Positions 61,880 to 64,000 of a DNA stretch of 64,000 bases are shown in pieces. The DNA comes from Torymus aiolomorphi. Lineage: Eukaryota > Arthropoda > Insecta > Hymenoptera > Torymidae. Under the pieces are notes generated by a model. It did not search any database. It saw nothing but the letters and a program-made list of their open reading frames with translations, and was not told the origin of the DNA. Each line of letters starts with the position of its first letter. Position 1 is the first letter of the stretch. The translations under genes were made by a program, and so were the position numbers. Where the stretch lies: assembly GCA_036365515.1 (NCBI GenBank), contig CM070876.1, positions 38,525,195 to 38,589,194 of the forward strand, written 5' to 3'.

Positions 61880-61913
61880 TATTAGGCAAATAATGGAATC
61901 GATTTCCACCAGG

Positions 61914-62084
61914 TGCGTAATCCTGTAATACATCATTCTATAAAGTTTCGAGGCAAAAAGCGACGACACCTTTGTTTATTCTTGGAACGAAAATTAACGA
62001 AAATTAACCAAATTTCGAAACAAAGGTGTCATAATTTTGTTGTCTCCGCGAGCTTTGTGGAATGATGTATTAGAGAATTACGCA
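61914..62084. repeat. 171-bp palindrome abutting the composite element
   Basis: The ends are TGCGTAAT and ATTACGCA. The arms pair AATACATCATTC, AAAGTTTCG and GACACCTTTGTTT with their inverses. A short tandem CGAAAATTAA duplication lies in the loop near 61986-62006. Confidence 0.78.
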
Positions 62085-62179
62085 ACTAAGTTTGACGCAA
62101 ATCATTATTCTTATATTAATTATGTTGACATGTTCCACCGATAAAACAAGGTTAGTGGTAAAATAGGACTATTACACTC

Positions 62180-63050
62180 TTAATTGACGATATCTACTTT
62201 TGCAATGTTGAAATTTCGTTGAAAAATTTGTTTTTTGGTACTTTAAGAACTATATATGATATCGTTTTTTATATTATAACATATGTGAACAAATGATTGT
62301 AAACAAATTTTATTAATGTGACGAATTTTCGAGGTAAAGCCACCTTAAAAACATAGAAATCTGAGCATAAATAAAATTTTGAAAAAATCAATTTTGAAGC
62401 GAAAATTAATTTTCAGTATAAATCGAACTCATGCTTCTGCTAGAACTAATTAAAATACATCAATTTTAAATTAAATATTTTAATTTTTTTTGTACAATCA
62501 ATTCCTGATGAACTAGAACCACAAAAACGATTTTTAACGCCGAAATTTACCTAAAATGATCGATTTTCAATTATAACTTAGCAGAATTTGATTTCACACA
62601 AAAATAACAAATGCAAACGTTATAGATCATATTAAAACAACTTTTTCCTCTTAAACATGTTTTTCTACAATCAGTTCCTGATGAGTTAGAACCACAAAAA
62701 ATGGTCGATTTTCAGTTATAACTTAGCAGGAAATTATATTATACGAAAATATTAAATGCAAAAGTTAGAGATATCATTGAAACAAAACTTTTTCTTCTAG
62801 GACATTTGTCTGTGTAATCAATTCCTGATGAGCTAGATCCATAATCATGATTTTTAACACCTAAATACACCTGAAATAGTAGATTTTCGGTTATAATTCA
62901 ACAGAAATATTGAAACCGAAGTGGTTTTTCGAAGCATGGCGTTATAAAGTAATATATTAGGAATTAAAACGTAACAGTTTTTACAATGGTAAAGATATAA
63001 GGCTCTCTTGGGTAGTAGCGGTCGTGTCTTACATGTAAAAACGAAGTTTT
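62180..63050 (-). repeat. Right member of the long inverted repeat, tandem internal units
   Basis: Inverted relative to 56.5-57.8 kb. Three units carry TCAGGAACTGATTGTA-type words (plus-strand forms at 62491-62510, about 62668-62682 and about 62815-62830). The segment beside it (62180-62350) matches 57640-57810. The far end (62990-63030) carries the diverged AAGGCTCTCTTGG and GCGGTCGTGTCTTA words seen in the 57.3-kb hairpin. Confidence 0.7.
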
Positions 63051-64000
63051 GCATCAACATTTTCAACACAATTCGAATATAATGTTTTTACTTTTCTTTA
63101 TTTTTAATACACTCTTACAATTACTTAACTTTGTCTAGGTCTCACTCTCGTTAGCGACTAAACATGGTTATCAAGTTGAGTCAAGACGGAAGGAAAAACA
63201 AAAAAGGAATCAAACAAGAAAATAAATGTAAACTAATATATAGTGTACCTATATGATTAGAGAAAACTGCAATTTCAAGCACTGCTGTGGTCAAACGTTT
63301 ACAAAGTAGCCTCTTCGCTACTTCACTCCGTGCTCTCTCTCTAACCGAATATTTAATTCAAGGAGAGAAACCCGCGCTCCCAGTCGATTCTCTACGATCA
63401 CTGTGACACGACCAACGTAGCGACTTAAATTGCGCCATTATTAAAAATGTCTGAAATTGTTTAACCAAACAAAAAAGGGATTTCAATAATATTTCTTTTT
63501 TTGTTTCGGAACATCCTCACTCCCGTACAAAACTTAGAGGTTTTGTACTTCTAAAAATTTAATTAATTTTCTCGTAGGTCTTAAAAGTGTTCCCTGCGTT
63601 GTTCGTATTTCCGCTATACGAACTCGACCGCCTGCTCCTGTAAAGACGCGCATGATTACGCTCTTCCTCCAATCATTACTTTCTAAATGCAAAAGCCCCC
63701 CCCCCCCATAGTTTTACTCCTGTTATCGGTTGACAATAAAAACCAATTTTTTTCGAAAATATTTTTGCTTGACCAATTCAATACAAATCGTGCACATAAA
63801 ACCATTTTCGAAAAGTGACGATTAAAAAAGAATAAATAAAAATTCAACCTCAAATATATGTTCAAATATTATGAATAGTTTTTCTTATCCAACAAACTTG
63901 GTTCAAAAATATAAAAAAACAAGCTCCTTGCAAAATATCATGAAAATTAGTTGAATTACTCGCTCTATCATACTATATGCTGCAATTGTCTTAAAATATC
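63051..64000. other. Right-hand flank, AT-rich with one GC patch and a C run
   Basis: The patch 63290-63425 is GC-moderate. A 12-base C run lies at 63696-63707. No gene, RNA or complete repeat is recognised. Confidence 0.5.

Larger units (their letters stand above)
58945..61913. mobile_element. Composite CCCTGGTAGAAAT-family element carrying nested insertions
   Basis: The left end is CCACTGGTAGAAAG and the right end GATTTCCACCAGG. TGCG flanks both (58941-58944 and 61914-61917), perhaps by chance. Interior pieces at 59641-59777, 60092-60464 and 61880-61913 match the element at 52251-52774 when the nested insertions (58989-59636, 59778-60091, 60465-61879) are discounted. No transposase frame is visible. 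Confidence 0.65.

Overview
The window looks like nuclear DNA of an insect. It is eukaryotic: it has one spliced developmental gene, very long non-coding stretches, microsatellites, short palindromic transposons and a decayed non-LTR retrotransposon. An insect fits best, because the only confident protein is an Odd-skipped family zinc-finger repressor. The sharp alternation of CpG-rich islands with AT-rich, transposon-laden DNA suggests a hymenopteran, perhaps a parasitoid wasp, but that is inference.

Only one gene is well supported: an odd-skipped homologue on the minus strand (coding 40799 down to 39726, two coding exons, a 210-bp intron, 287 residues). It has an N-terminal low-complexity region, four C2H2 fingers, a Gln-rich linker and a C-terminal eh1-like motif. 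It should act as a nuclear DNA-binding repressor that recruits Groucho. Its upstream side is GC-rich and GAGA-rich, and its 3' side is AT-rich. No other conventional coding exon is recognisable. A 133-codon orphan reading frame (35719-36120) is the only other coding candidate, and a weak one.

Layout: from 3.6 to 28.1 kb, and again from 43.4 to 54.7 kb, GC- and CpG-rich islands of 0.4-3.5 kb alternate with AT-rich spacers. The islands hold TC/GA, CGT and CA microsatellites and scattered TAATTA- or TTTATGG-like words, but no believable gene. They are candidate long-range control DNA for odd or its neighbours; this is not demonstrated. From 28.9 to 30 kb there is an unusual CpG-containing palindromic array followed by a degenerate minisatellite. 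From 30 to 39 kb the DNA is mostly AT-rich, with short inverted-repeat elements.

The right end (56.2-63.1 kb) is a dense stack of palindromic transposons. One element with CCACTGG/CCACCAGG ends (58945-61913) contains at least four others: two TTAA-flanked foldbacks that share one TTAA, a hAT-like element with a 7/8-matching 8-bp target duplication, and a 1.4-kb element with GGGGAGAG ends and TA duplications. The stack lies between two long inverted repeats (about 56.5-57.8 and 62.2-63.05 kb) built of internal tandem units, an architecture like Foldback elements. No CRISPR array, rRNA, intact tRNA or unfamiliar multi-gene system was found.
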